Assembly: GCA_024449915.1 (NCBI GenBank)
Contig: JAMZAV010000159.1
Span: 372,001 to 436,000, forward strand
Source of the DNA: Sweltsa coloradensis
Taxonomy: Eukaryota; Arthropoda; Insecta; Plecoptera; Chloroperlidae
Length of the DNA: 64,000 bases
Reading direction: 5' to 3'
Positions 1-12,400 of the stretch are shown piece after piece (position 1 is the stretch's first letter; the number at the start of each line of letters is the position of its first letter). Under the pieces are notes generated by a model, which was not told the origin of the DNA, made no database searches, and saw nothing but the letters and a program-made list of their open reading frames with translations. The translations under genes were made by a program, and so were the position numbers.

Positions 1-148
1 ATACGTAGTGTAGCCCTACCTATGTGATAATATTGATTTTGGTTCTCAATCTTGCAAAGGTCCAGTCTCTGCAAGCTGGTTGATTCTGCAGCAATATTTT
101 GCCAACGCAAAATAAATCTCTGTCGTACACTAGTAGGCCCACAGCATC
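1..148. other. Left flank, nothing recognised
   Basis: Sequence outside the large inverted repeat that begins at 149. I see no coding, RNA or repeat signature. Confidence 0.5.
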
Positions 149-2368
149 ATAGTCCGTGGAACAAGCTGCTTAAACTATAGAAACAATTCAAATCCGGAAA
201 CCAGCACCAAAATATAGGAGCTGGTAAAAGACATATTTTAGAATGTTATTTTCACGGGGGACACGCATGGTAGCAAATAAGTCACCTGTCATGGCGTCCT
301 CAAGATGGCCGCCAAAAATAATTCTTAAAATGGCTGTAAATCAAGAACTAATGATGAACTAATGATCGAATTTGGATAAACCAGGTACAGTAGGCCTATT
401 GTTTTAATGGGTTTTTAATGCTCTACAAAAAATGTCATTAGAAATTTTACCGTAAATACAATAGTTTCAATTATATTTATAAATTATTACAATGTAGGCC
501 TATTGCAATTATAGCACTTTTTGGTAGGTATATATATATAATTATTTATACGTAGAACTCGCTAGATTGTCATAAAATTTTCAGACTATTCTAAAATAAT
601 GCCAATAAATCCAAAATTTTAAATCCCAAAACGAAATTCTTGTAACTAATTGATAAATTAATTAAAGAAATTAAGCAATTAAATCCCAATTAAAAGTTTC
701 TTGTTCCGTACCAAAGTCACCTAGTGTATCACACAAGAACAATATGACCACAAAGAACCAAAAAAATATTGGTTCCAAAAATTACTTCCAATCACTTTTC
801 TATTAATTTAATTAATTCAATTAATTAAAAATAATGACAATAATCTCAATTAATTGTGTAAAATTAACACAATGTGGTCAACATTGGTATCATTTTAAAG
901 CTAATTTTTAAGAACAATAAACAAATGAAAAAAAATAATTAATTAAATTAATTAATCACAGAATTAATTACATTTTAGTTTAAATATCCCACTTTTAACA
1001 TAATATGTATTGTTATGTATACCTTAAACTCGATAGATCGTCATAAAATTATACTACTTTACTAACATAGGGCCTAATGCCAATGAATCCAAAATTTCAT
1101 GTCCCAAAACAAAATTCGTGTAACTTACCGATTAATTAAGTAAATAAATGAAGAATTACTTATACCTCAATAATTGTTGTTGACAATCGCGTTGCACATA
1201 CAAATTGCCAACAGAAATATCAAATATAAACAATGCAAGTAAGCCCTATATTTTTAAAAAGAAATAAACCCAAAATAAAGTTCATGCTACTTTCCCGTTA
1301 ATTGAATCTACCACAGATTGATTTTCCCGTAAAATAAGCTTGCAAATGGTTCCCAGTTTGGCTGTGTTAATTTTACACATCAAATGGTGATTAAATCAAT
1401 TAATTTAATTAATTCATCAATTCGATTAGAGGGAAAGTAGCATGAACTTAATTTTGGGACTATTCATTTTTAAAATTATACTCCCAAGGTTAAAATTTGA
1501 TACTCCTGTTGGCATTTTTTGTGTTACGTTGTTGTAAACAATAATTATTGAGATATAAGTAATTCTTCACTTAATTGCTTAATTATTCGGTAAGTTATAG
1601 GAATTTTGTTTCGTGACATGACATTTTGGATTCATTGGCATTATGTTAGTATAATGTGTGTGTGTAAGTAGTATAATTTTATGACGATCGATTGAGTTTT
1701 AGGTGTACATAACAATACATATGTCAAAAGTAAGATAATTTAACTAAAATGTGATTAATTCTGTGATTAATAATTAATTTTTTCATTTCATTTATTTGTT
1801 TTAAAACTAGCTTTAAAATGATACCAATGTCGACCACATTATGTTTAGGCCTATTTCAAACAATTATTTGAGATTATTGTCATTATTTTTAATTAATTGA
1901 ATTAATTAAATTAATAGGAAAGTGATTGGAATTAATTTTTGGAACCAATATGTTTTTGGTTCGTTGTGGTCATATTGTTCTTGTGTGATTCACAAGGTAA
2001 CTTTGGTACGTGAACAAGAAACTTTTAATTAAGGTTTAATTAAGCTTAATTTCATTAATTAGGAAACGCTCAGTTGGACGCGTTGATAAGCGAGCTTGTG
2101 CGATAGCTAGACCCACATTGCACATTTTTTTTTAAATTTTAAAATTTGCGACGTTCGCTGTCCACGGGGCCAAGTTTCCAATATTATTTATTATTGCCAA
2201 GGTATTTGGGTAAACCCGTGGGTAAACCTTTAACTTTGTTGTTGTTTGTTATTGTTTGTTGGTGTTTGTTGTTTGTTGTTGTTTGTGTTGTTTTTTGGAT
2301 AAAATCCACCGCCATCTAGAGGACCTTGACATCATTTCTTTGGGAAAACTATTTTAACTCTTTGGTTA

Positions 2369-3803
2369 AGCGAGCGTTTCAATTTGACTCTGCCGGAAAA
2401 AATAGTCGCTGTTTTTTTTTTTTTTTTTTTTTTTTTGTATGTCTCGCCATAACGTTCGAACGGAGGCTCGGATTGAGTTGAAATTTGGACCATACGCAAG
2501 CTTTGTTCTCGATTGAATGCCATTAGTTTTGTGGCAAAATCATTCAAAAAGTTAAAAAGTTACATTAAAGTTAATCGAAAGTTTTTTTTTCAAACTAAAC
2601 GGCGACAAAATCTGAGGTGGCCAAATCATTTAAAATGTCCGTCCGGGTCACGAATATGCTAATTTTATTTTGATCCGATAAGTAGTGTACATGGAAATTA
2701 CATTTTAACAAAAGTAACGTTACCATGGCAACGAAAAGTTGCACAAAGTTTCTGTGCACTGCCACCTAAAAGTAATCAAAATACTATCGAGGAAGCAGTG
2801 TATTATTTGTAACCAAAGCGTTAAAATAGTCAGGGTTCCACCGACCTGGAAAACCTGGAAAAGTCATGGAATTGAAAATATGGTCAAAATGTCAGGAATA
2901 GTCAGGGAATTGAGGAAAAAATTAAAAAACCTGGAAAAGTCATGGAAAATGGAATTTATGAAATCTAGGCTTATTCGGTTTACTCAAAAAACATAATTTT
3001 TCACGAATTTATGAAAATGTTTTTCCCTGACTCTAAAGTTCTGGAAAAATTAAAAAAAAACAATCATTTGTTTCGTTGCTAAAATAATCGTTTTGGAATT
3101 TAGCGGTTTGAAGGTGAAATCTAGCGAATTTAGGAAAGCGTCCACAACACAAAACACTACATTATTTTGGTATTGGCATTCAACCACATACTTTTTTCTA
3201 AAATCGCATCCGCCACTTTAAAACCTGATTTTCAAAATTTCGCCTGCGCGCTATTGTTGGGGGGGGGCCCCAAACCCCCGTACTTGGTCCCAATAATATT
3301 CCCGGATATTATATAGCCCACCCGGGATGAAAAACCTGAATTCAACACTGAGCCTATGTATGTGTGTAATCTGTTAGGGATCCCCATAGAAATTTTGCAG
3401 GCGACCCATGAAACAATGTTCCGCCACTGATGAAGTACGGGAAAATAAAATTTAGACTACGAGGGAGTGCTCGCGTTCCCGGCAAGCTATTTGGGGCGTG
3501 TACAACGGAATAACAAAACTAGACCTGGAAAAAATGGAAAAGTCGGGAAATGATTCTAAAAAAAAGTGGGAACCCTGAAGTTTTCTCAAAGAAATGATGT
3601 CAATCCTCATAGATGGCGGTGGATTTTATCCACAAAGTAAGCTTACCCACGGTTTACCAAATACTTGCCAATAATAAATAATATTGGAAACATGGCCCCG
3701 TGGACAGCGAACGTCGCAAATTTTTAAATTTTTAAAATGTGCAATGTGGGTCTAGCTATAGCACGTGCTCGCTTATCAACGCGTTCAACTGTGCGTTTCC
3801 TAG
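2369..3803 (-). mobile_element. Family A element, nested inverted copy A2 (-)
   Basis: A full family A copy in opposite orientation inside A1. Left end is AGCGAGCGTTTC, right end GCGTTTCCTAG. The target (TTTGTAACC read in element orientation) is intact in copy A3 at about 9200, which defines the insertion point. Short TTA/TAA trinucleotides flank it. It carries a hAT-type element at 2831-3577. Confidence 0.85.
2831..3577. mobile_element. Non-autonomous hAT-like element in A2
   Basis: Terminal inverted repeats CAGGGTTCCACC (left) and GTGGGAACCCTG (right), 747 bp, inserted in an A2 segment that is continuous in other family A copies. The left flank AAAATAGT has a shortened match (AA..GT) on the right, consistent with a decayed 8-bp target duplication. 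The interior repeats GGAAAA and GTCATGGAA words and is not coding. Confidence 0.75.
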
Positions 3804-4735
3804 TAACAAATAATACACTGCTACCTCGATAGTATTTTGATTACTTCTAGGTGGCAGTGCATAGTGGCCAGCAAACTCGTGCGACTTTTCGTTGCCATGG
3901 TAACGTTACTTTTGTTAAAATGTGATTTCCATCTTCACTACTTAACGGATCAAAATAAAATTAACATATTCGTGACCGGACGGACATTCTGAATGATTTG
4001 GCCACCTCAGATTTTGTCGCCGTTTAGTTTGAAAAAAAAACTTACGATTAACTTTAATGTAACTTTTTGAACGATTTTGCCACAAAACTAATGACATTCA
4101 ATCGAGAACGAAGCTTGCGGATGGTCCAAATTTCAACTCGATCTGAGCCTCCGTTCGAACGTTATGGCGAGACATAGCCTACAAACAAACAAAAAATAAA
4201 AAAACAAATAACAAAACCAGTGACTTTTTTCCGGCAGAGTCAAATGGAAACGCTCGCTTAATTAATTAATCAATAAGTTTCAGGAATTTTGTTTCGGGAC
4301 TTAAAATTTTGGATTTATTGGTGTTATTTTAGTATAGGCCTAGTCTGACAATTTTATGACAATCTAGCGAGTTCTACGTATAAATAATTATATATTTATC
4401 AAATAGTGCTATAATTGCAATACATTGTAATAATTTATAAATATAATTGAATTTATTGTATTAACGGTAAAATTTCTAATGACATTTTTTGTAGAGAATT
4501 AAAAACTTATTAAAACAATACCTGGTTTATCCAAATCCGGTGATTACACCTTGAGTTACATTTATTTTAAGAATTATTTTGGCGGCCATCTTGTGGACAC
4601 CGTGACAGGTGACTTTTTTGCTACCATGCGTGTCCCCTGTGAAAATAACATTCTAAAATATGTCTATTACTAGCTCCTAAAGTTTGGTGCTGGTTTCTGG
4701 ATTTGAAATGTTTTTACGCTTGTTCCACGGACTAT

Positions 4736-4856
4736 CAAAAGCATTGAGTTAGAGGTCTTTGTCACAAGTGTTTGTTGCCCAAGGTTAAACCATTTATTTT
4801 ATTTTAATGTATGTTTATGATCTGGTATGTTTGTTTCTATTTTAGAATCAGTTCTT
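4736..4856 (+). promoter_or_regulatory. PPIL4 5' proximal sequence and possible 5' UTR splice acceptor
   Basis: This 121-bp stretch separates FB1 from the PPIL4 start codon. A pyrimidine-rich run ending TTTCTATTTTAG (AG at 4844-4845) looks like a splice acceptor, so ATG 4857 may lie in a second exon with the 5' UTR exon and promoter upstream, perhaps outside this window or inside FB1. No TATA box or CpG island stands out. Confidence 0.4.
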
Positions 4857-4926
4857 ATGGCAGTAGTAATTGAAACCACTCTAGGCGACTTCACCGTTGA
4901 CCTGTACATTGAAGATCGGCCCCATA
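4857..4926 (+). CDS. PPIL4: PPIL4 exon 1 (coding part)
   Basis: Encodes residues 1-23 ([17 protein letters not shown]...RPH) and the first base of codon 24. The start matches the MAV..ETTLGD start typical of PPIL4. The donor GTAAGT at 4927 is consensus. The Kozak context (TTCTTATGG) has +4 G but no -3 purine. Confidence 0.95.
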
Positions 4927-6356
4927 GTAAGTATCTCTTAAATAGGGCTGGTCTATGACATTGTCAATATCATTCAATTATCAATTGACATTATTTTATT
5001 TGTGAATTTAATTTAATTGTGAATAAATTGTCAATCAGAACTAATCTATTCAAATCTCTTCGGCCCTGTTCTTATGTGTCAACCTTGTCTAATAGACTCG
5101 ATAATTGGCCTCCCAACTTCAAAAAACCGCCATGTGACATAGGCTACCTATTGACTTGAAATAAATTTGTCATGTCAGTACTACCTACTTCGTTAGGCCT
5201 ATATTCAGTTTAAAATTGAAATAAACACTAATTTGCTTCTCGATTTGTTTAGTCAGGAAACACTCCTGTAGGTGGTGTAATTGTTATTATTTACTACAAT
5301 TCAGAAATTAAAAAAGTCCGCCTCAACCGGGAATCGAACCACGGATAGTAGGCCTATAGGCCTACCCTAGTAATCCTGTCAAATAACATCTTGTATTGAC
5401 GTTTAGAGGAAAAAATTGCGATGTCGCTGAATTTTTGCAGAGACCTTCTTTATATAATAGGTACTTATCAACATACTAAAACTCCCTTACAATCGGACTG
5501 GAGCTTTGGCCGCCATATTGGAAAATGGCGGCAAAAAAGTGTTGGATTTCGAATATCTCCAAATTAGTTGGAGATAGACAAAATGTTGTGATGACAAAAA
5601 TATTCCCCCATTCAATTCCCTACAAAAAAGGTATCTTCTATAATTTTGGTAGGGGCAAAGGTTACGTCACAAAATCGTGGTTTATATGTTACGTATTGGA
5701 GTACCAGCGATTTCCAAATGTTTACGCCCAGCATCAAACAATGCCCGGTAAATCCGCAAGAAATCGATTTAAATACGAAAGGACTTTTTACGGGGTTCAT
5801 GAAAGCTTCCATTAGTATTTAAATCAGGTCTGCAAAATTGGTTTTTGCATTTACCCGGAATTTGGGTTTTTCCATTGTTGGCATTTCCTCAAAAATGACA
5901 TATTTGACTGTCCATTAGCACTAAATTGAATTTGAGGAAAAATTCTTTCTACGCACATTGAAGCGACTTAAATAACGATGAGATAACAACCAAAGTTTTA
6001 ATCCAATATGGCTGCTAATTCCTAATATCCACGACATCTAAGTGAATGATGTAACAAAAAGTGTATAAAAACAGCACAAAAACAGTATTCATATTAGGAA
6101 TTAGCAGCCATATTGGATAAACTTTGGTTGTATTCGAATCATTATTTAAGTCATTTCAATGTGCATAGAAATAATTTTTCCCCCAATGCTATTTAGTGCT
6201 TAATAATGGACAGTCAAATAGTATTGCATTTTTGAGGAAATGCAAACAATGGAAAAACCCAAATTCCGGGTAAATTCAAAATCCAAATTCAAAACCTGAT
6301 TTCAAAAAAATACTAATGGAAGCTTTCATGAACCCCGTACAAAAGTCCTTTTGTAT

Positions 6357-6405
<49 letters not shown>

Positions 6406-9400
6406 GTCTATCCTATTCAGTTATAAAAAATGGTTTACAAAGGAGGACAACTAAATAATCTTATTACATAGATGCAGACACTACAATGAACTACAGTTAA
6501 GTAAATATTTGAAATAGTAATATTACAACAATGCATTAAATACTCAACAAATTTGATAACAAATAAAAAGGATATTAGGCCTACATGCAATTTATGAGTA
6601 GAATCGAATATATAAAAAAGGGGAAATCGATTTATTGCGGATTTACTGGGCATTGTTTGATGCTGGGCGTGCAAATTAGGAAATTAGCTGGTACTCCAAT
6701 AAGCAACATATAAACCACGATTTTGTGACATAACCTTTGCCCCTACCAAAATTATAGCTAAGATACCTTTTTTGTAGGGAATTGAATGGGGAATATTTTT
6801 GCCATAGGGATAATTTGTCTATCTCCAACCAGTTTGGAGAATATATTTGATCCGCCCCAACACTTTTTTGCCGCCATTTTCCAATATGGCGGCCGAAGCT
6901 CCAGTCCGATTATAGGGGAGTTTCAGTATGTTGATAAGTATTATATAAGGAAGGTCTCTGCAAAAATTCAGCGACATCACAATTTTTCCCTCCAAAAATT
7001 CTTATTTGACAGGATTATAGATCTACATGCCATTTTTAGGTGTATTTGTTACATAAACAAAAAACACTAATACATACGCCAAAAAATAACTCGCTGCTTA
7101 ATTTGTAGTAAGGTTACCGTAATCTTTTTCCTGGAAGCAATTATTATGTCCTACTTACAATAGGACTGAACACATTTGCATTGCTCTTTTCATTGCTAGT
7201 ATCCTTGATTATTATCTGACAATAAGCCTACACCAAAGATCTTTTAGCTTTTGGACAATGAGATCCTTCTTGCAGGGTCAGCCAAAAAAAAATTCTCACA
7301 CTCCTATACCGTACCCACCTTCTCAACAAATTAGTAATGTAGGCCCAGCTAGTACATAGTACAATATTGTTGAACAGTGCTCATTGTTACGTTGCTAACC
7401 TATGCCCGTGTTTATTTTTCCAGCATGCAAGAACTTTCTAAAACTCTGCAAGATGAAGTATTACAATTTTTGCCTTTTTCACTCCGTACAACACAATTTC
7501 ATTGCGCAAACGGGGGACCCTACAGGGACTGGAAAAAGTGGTGAATCGGTATATGGGTAAGCTTTTAGAATACAGAAATCATCAGCTGGAGATGTGTAAA
7601 AACTAAAAAGAGCATTTTCAAAATGGATATTTACTATTTAAGGCCTAGCAGTTTCATTTTTAAAATTACAAATTTAGCACTTTGTAGCATATATTTTTTT
7701 GTAACCATCTTCTCGGCTTTTTGAACCTCTTCGAGTCTACAATGGGTAGAGACCCGATTTTATGGTTTTATTTATTTGCAAATTTCGTTTTTAAAAATTG
7801 AAAATTAGGTGTTATGTGTTTTTAAAAAATCAAAAATTCGGTGTTATTATGGTTTTATTTTAAGGGTGTCAGTAATCACAAAAATCGGATTGGACAATTT
7901 TTTTTTTTTTTTACTACTACACAAGTTTGGAAATTGTATTTTCACGAGGCCTAGGTACATTTTTAGAATGCCACCATTGTTGCTGAGCATCTTCGGAGTT
8001 TCTAATTTTTCGACAGATAAACCACAACTGGGTGGTATCAACTAGGGATATCATAGGGTAGTAAAATTAGGATCCGGTTCCTGACCTTCCAGGGATCGGG
8101 TTACCCGAATCCTGAAAGCCTAAATTACGTCATTTTATCGTCGTACCCCCCCCTCCCCCCGAGCGGTTGAAGGTCGTTCGGAAGCGTCTATAAGAAGATA
8201 CCCGGCAGCGATAAGCTTATCTTCTACTGTTGTGAGACAAAACCTAGTGTTCGGCGGCCACCCATTCCGTCATGTCCTCTTCCGTGACGTCATCGCAACT
8301 TGGAAGTTGCTTGAACAATGATGCAAACACAGCAGTGTGATTTATATCGCATCTTCGTCTGACTTGGCAGCCCAGCCTTCCTCAATAGCGGCGGGTGGGT
8401 GTGAGGGGGAGGGGGTTGCTGGCCGGCCGGCAGCCAGCCTCTCTCGACGGCCGGGCAGCCGGCATTCTGCACCGGGCGAGGCGGCCGCTTGGTGGTCTAT
8501 GGGGGGTGCGCGCAACAGCGGAACAGCCGGCGACAAAGGAATTCTTCTGATATCGCAAGCCGGCCAACTGGAGTTGACTTGAGACGGAGGGAGCGTGATT
8601 TAACTCATTTTTTGACAATTACAATGTATTTAAAGGACAGTATTGCCATTTATAGTGGTTATTTCGCGTTTCAATATAGATTTGGTGTTATTGCTCAGTA
8701 AACGGCAAAGTAGGTGTTATTTCGCGATTCAATATACATATTTTTGGGTTCCTAACCACACAATTCGTCCACATTTTGCAAAAAAATACGACATTTTAAC
8801 AATTCGCATAAAAAAATAACGCGAATTTCCCGGGTCTCTAACAATGGGTCATTCTTGAAAAACTTGCCCAAACCCGGTCCCATCACTTCCACATTATAAA
8901 TAAATTATTTCTATACATGCAAGTTTTAAATCTTTAATTGCTTATTATTAAACTAGGAAACGCTCATGTTGGACGCGTTGATAAGCGAGCACGTGCTATA
9001 GCTAGACCCACATTGCACATTTTTTGTAAATTTTAAAATTTGCGACGTTTGCTGTCCACGGGGCCATGTTTCCAATTTTATTTATTATTGCCAAGGTATT
9101 TGGGTAAACCCGTGGGTTAACCTTTACTTTGTGGATAAAATCCACCACCATCTAGAAGACCTTGACATCGTTTCCTTGGGAAAATTATTTTAACTCTTTG
9201 GTTACAAATAATACACTGCTTCCTCGATAGTATTTTGATAACTTGTAGGTGGCACTGCATAGTGTGAATTTTCGTTGCCATGGTGACGATACTTTTGTTA
9301 TTATGTAATTTCCATCTACACTACTTATCGGATCAAAATCAAATTAACATATTCGTGACCGGACGGACATTCTAAATAATATGGCTACCTCAGATTTTGT

Positions 9401-12400
9401 CGCCGTTAAGTTTGAAAAAAAAACTTTTGATTAACTTTAATGTAACTTTGTAACTTTTTGGACGATTTTGCCACAAAACTAATGGCATTCAATCGAGAAC
9501 GCTATCATGAGCCAAAAAAGCTGCACGACTTTCCGTTGCCATGGTAACCGTACTTTGTTATAATGTAATTTCCATCTACACTACTTATCGGATCAAAATA
9601 AAATTAACATATTCGTGACCGGATGGACATTCTAAATGATTTGGCCATCTCAGATTTTGTCGCCATGAAGTTTGAAAAAAAACTTTCGATTAACTTTAAT
9701 GTAACTTTTTAACTTTTTGAACGATTTTGCCACAAAACTAATGGCATTCAATCGAGAACAAAGCTTGCGGATGGTGAAAATTTCAACTCGATCCGAGCCT
9801 CCGTTCGAAAGTTATCGCGAGACATACAAAAAAAAAAAAAAACAGTGACTAATTTTTTCCGGCAGAGTCAAATGGAAACGCTCGCTTCGCTCGCTTAATT
9901 ATTAACTCTGAATTCAAAAATCATATTCACATGCACCTGTTTTAAAAATTAGTAGGCCTACCAAAATTAAATAAAAATCGTTAAAAAGTGTGATAAAAGT
10001 TGTGTCCTAGTCAAAAATTTACATTTTTTGGTGTCATTTTGTACTAGAGTCTAGATGTAGCTATTTAATAACGGTATGGTTAATTTTAAGCCATCAACAT
10101 TACCAAAACCTATCATTGAGGTAACTCAAGTATCATTCCATTAATTTCATTGTTGGGACATATTTTATGTGTGTCCCCATTGTTGCCTCACCTTTGTTAC
10201 CTCACTCTTGTTACCAAGTTTCCTTTTGAAAATTCCCGCCCTAAACAGAACTTCCCAGTGCAAGCATGACAAGGCTGTGATTCCCTCTCTATCATGATAG
10301 CTGATGTGTGTGAGACATGTGAAGGAAGAATAAATGTCACCATTCTTTTGTTTATTTGATGGAAGTATTTTAATTCAATCTCACTTTTGTTACCTAGATA
10401 ATTTGAAATAGGCCTAATGCTTTAGGTACATAATTTACTATAAAGTATTTAACAGGGGCCCTGTTACAGGGCAATCAATGTCAGAACCCATTGATAATAC
10501 TGACAAGGAAAACAAGCAAGACAGGCATTAATTATGGCCATTTTAAGGTTAAAATCTCACCTTTGTTACCCTCACTCTTGTTACTAAAAAGTAACACGGG
10601 TGAGATTCTGAGTAACTTAGGTGAGTATTTTTATGAAATTTCAATACACTAGGAAAACGCTAGGAAGTCTAGGGATGGGACGTTTAAACGTTTACCGTTT
10701 CGTGGACGGTAAGAGGTTATTAAATTCGCATAACGTTTAGTAAAAAAAAAAAAAAAATTTTTTTTAAAAAATTAAATGTTATTTTATCACTTGGAGCCTA
10801 CACAAACACGGGCTAACAGATTAGGCCGATAATTTTCTAAAAATGCTCAATTTTGGTGGAGGTACCGGGTCCCAGGCTGTATCAACCCATTGCCGCAGAC
10901 ATACGAGTTCAGCTCGTACTGCCGTAAATACAGCAAACCATAGTCATACGAGCTGGGCTCGTACCACCGTAAATACGGCGCGCCGCCAGCTCGTACCGCG
11001 TCTGTTTGAATCTCCCGCACCGTTACTTTTCTAGCTAGTGCAGAGGTAGCAGCACTGTGATAATCAGCATAAAATTCTGAACAAAACGATATGAAGACGT
11101 TCAATATTCGGCCATTATGAATAGTACAATCGCAATGAAAGAAATGCACAATAGGTGGAAAGAAATGCACAATAGGTGGACCAACCTACATGTATTAATT
11201 TTAATTACTTTGCATTTAATGACAATGACACAAATTGAAGACGATCTTTTGTACGATTTATTGAATAATAGTGATAATGAGCTTGCAGAGAACGGGAGTA
11301 TTCATAATGATTTTTCCTATGTAAGTTGTGATAGTGGTAATATACTCGTTGACAATAGTGATAGTGATCTCTTAGGCCTAGAAATAGTGGACAAGGCGTT
11401 GTTTTAGAGACACACATGCCCTAATTTTTTTTTTAAAAGGATATTTATCATTTTTTATATTGTTTCAAGTCATATGTTACATAAAACCTGTAAAATATTA
11501 ATTGTTTTAAAAAAAAAAAAAAAAAACACTAAATTAATTTGTTTTCCTCTGCGAAAACAACGAAAAATCAACTCGTATATGGCAATGGGTTAAGACATCT
11601 TGTCTGTTACACATGGTGGAAGTACCGGATCATTAAATGCAAGAGTGAGAATAAAACCGTTGTTAATGATTCGTCGGCCGGTCATAAGTACAAAATTACG
11701 ATTTTTGTTATTAAACCTAGGCCTCTGCCTAGAAAATAGGGTTTAGAACAGGGGTGCCCAACTTTATTTAGAGTTGGGCCCACTGTCATAAATTTTAAAT
11801 GTTGGCGGGCCACATAAATAAATATTAAATGCCCGAATATCACCTAAAATTTAACGTAATTGGAATGGGCTATAGATTATGGAATAATAATGCTATCCTC
11901 CCCTATTCTTGTCATTGTATTTCGTGACAAGCTTATAGCAACAATGATATTTCAATAACAGCTTGCATACTTTTTTTTCTAAAATTTCCCATCAGAGAAT
12001 GGTCTTCCTCCTGACGCTAGCAACTAGCACGGACAGATGCTTGGTTCTCAGTTATCTTCATTTTGAACATACATTGCGGAGATAAATGGTTTTGCTTCAG
12101 TTTGACCCTTTGTATTTCTCATTCTCACTTTTGTGATTTGAATCGTAATGCCATTTTAAATTGTACTCTTTGAATAATGAATGACATTTTTCTCTGCCTA
12201 CTAAGCACACAATTTAATCGTTACAGTATGTGGGCCTGTGGCACACAAAAATAAAGATCGGTTCACTTTTCTTCAAATACGTGGCACTCGCTATCTATTT
12301 TACAATTTTATTTCAAAAATCTTTTGATCACAACTATTGTTAAACAAAAAATAAATGTTAGGCCCTACACTTGGAACTAAGCTAAAAGCTTGGGCAAAAA

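Larger units (their letters stand above)
2059..4258 (+). mobile_element. Family A element, outer copy A1 (+)
   Basis: It begins TTAGGAAACGCTCAG and ends GGAAACGCTCGCT, like the other family A copies (8953, 19964, and the complements of 2369-3803 and 17956-19213). A TTGTT-rich microsatellite has grown near 2230-2300. The copy is interrupted after CTCTTTGG by inverted copy A2 (2369-3803) and resumes at 3804. Subterminal inverted repeats AAGCGAGC / GCTCGCTT lie near the two ends. It sits in the right arm of FB1, and the left arm shows the uninterrupted site. No protein is encoded; short ORFs here are repeat artefacts. Confidence 0.85.
149..4735. repeat. Giant foldback (inverted repeat) FB1
   Basis: The left arm (149 to about 1300) is the reverse complement of 1431-2058 plus 4259-4735. 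The outer ends are ATAGTCCGTGGAACAAGC (149) and its complement ending at 4735. The inner ends are TTCATGCTACTTTCCC (1281) and its complement (1431-1446). The loop is about 130 bp and each arm about 1.1 kb. The right arm is split by the family A insertion at 2059-4258; without it the palindrome is about 2.4 kb. The arms are AT-rich and contain no transposase. It looks like a foldback DNA element or a large non-autonomous TIR element; no clear target duplication was found. Confidence 0.9.

Noticed and set aside
2332..2547. ORF of 71 aa, also at 17922-18167, both with a PPFERYGET segment
   Set aside because: It is the translated 3' module of family A repeats and recurs with every copy; the Lys run is the poly(A)/poly(T) tract.
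5525..5815. 96-aa ORF and overlapping reverse ORFs in FB2
   Set aside because: Both arms of the foldback give the same peptide on opposite strands; no domain or splice context.
8337..8618. Four overlapping GC-rich ORFs
   Set aside because: Open frames on both strands follow from the GC-rich block in a hAT-type element; no family motif.
10187..10625. Regularly repeated 14-mers considered as a CRISPR-like array
   Set aside because: Eukaryotic context, irregular spacing, both orientations and no cas genes; they belong to a TIR element.
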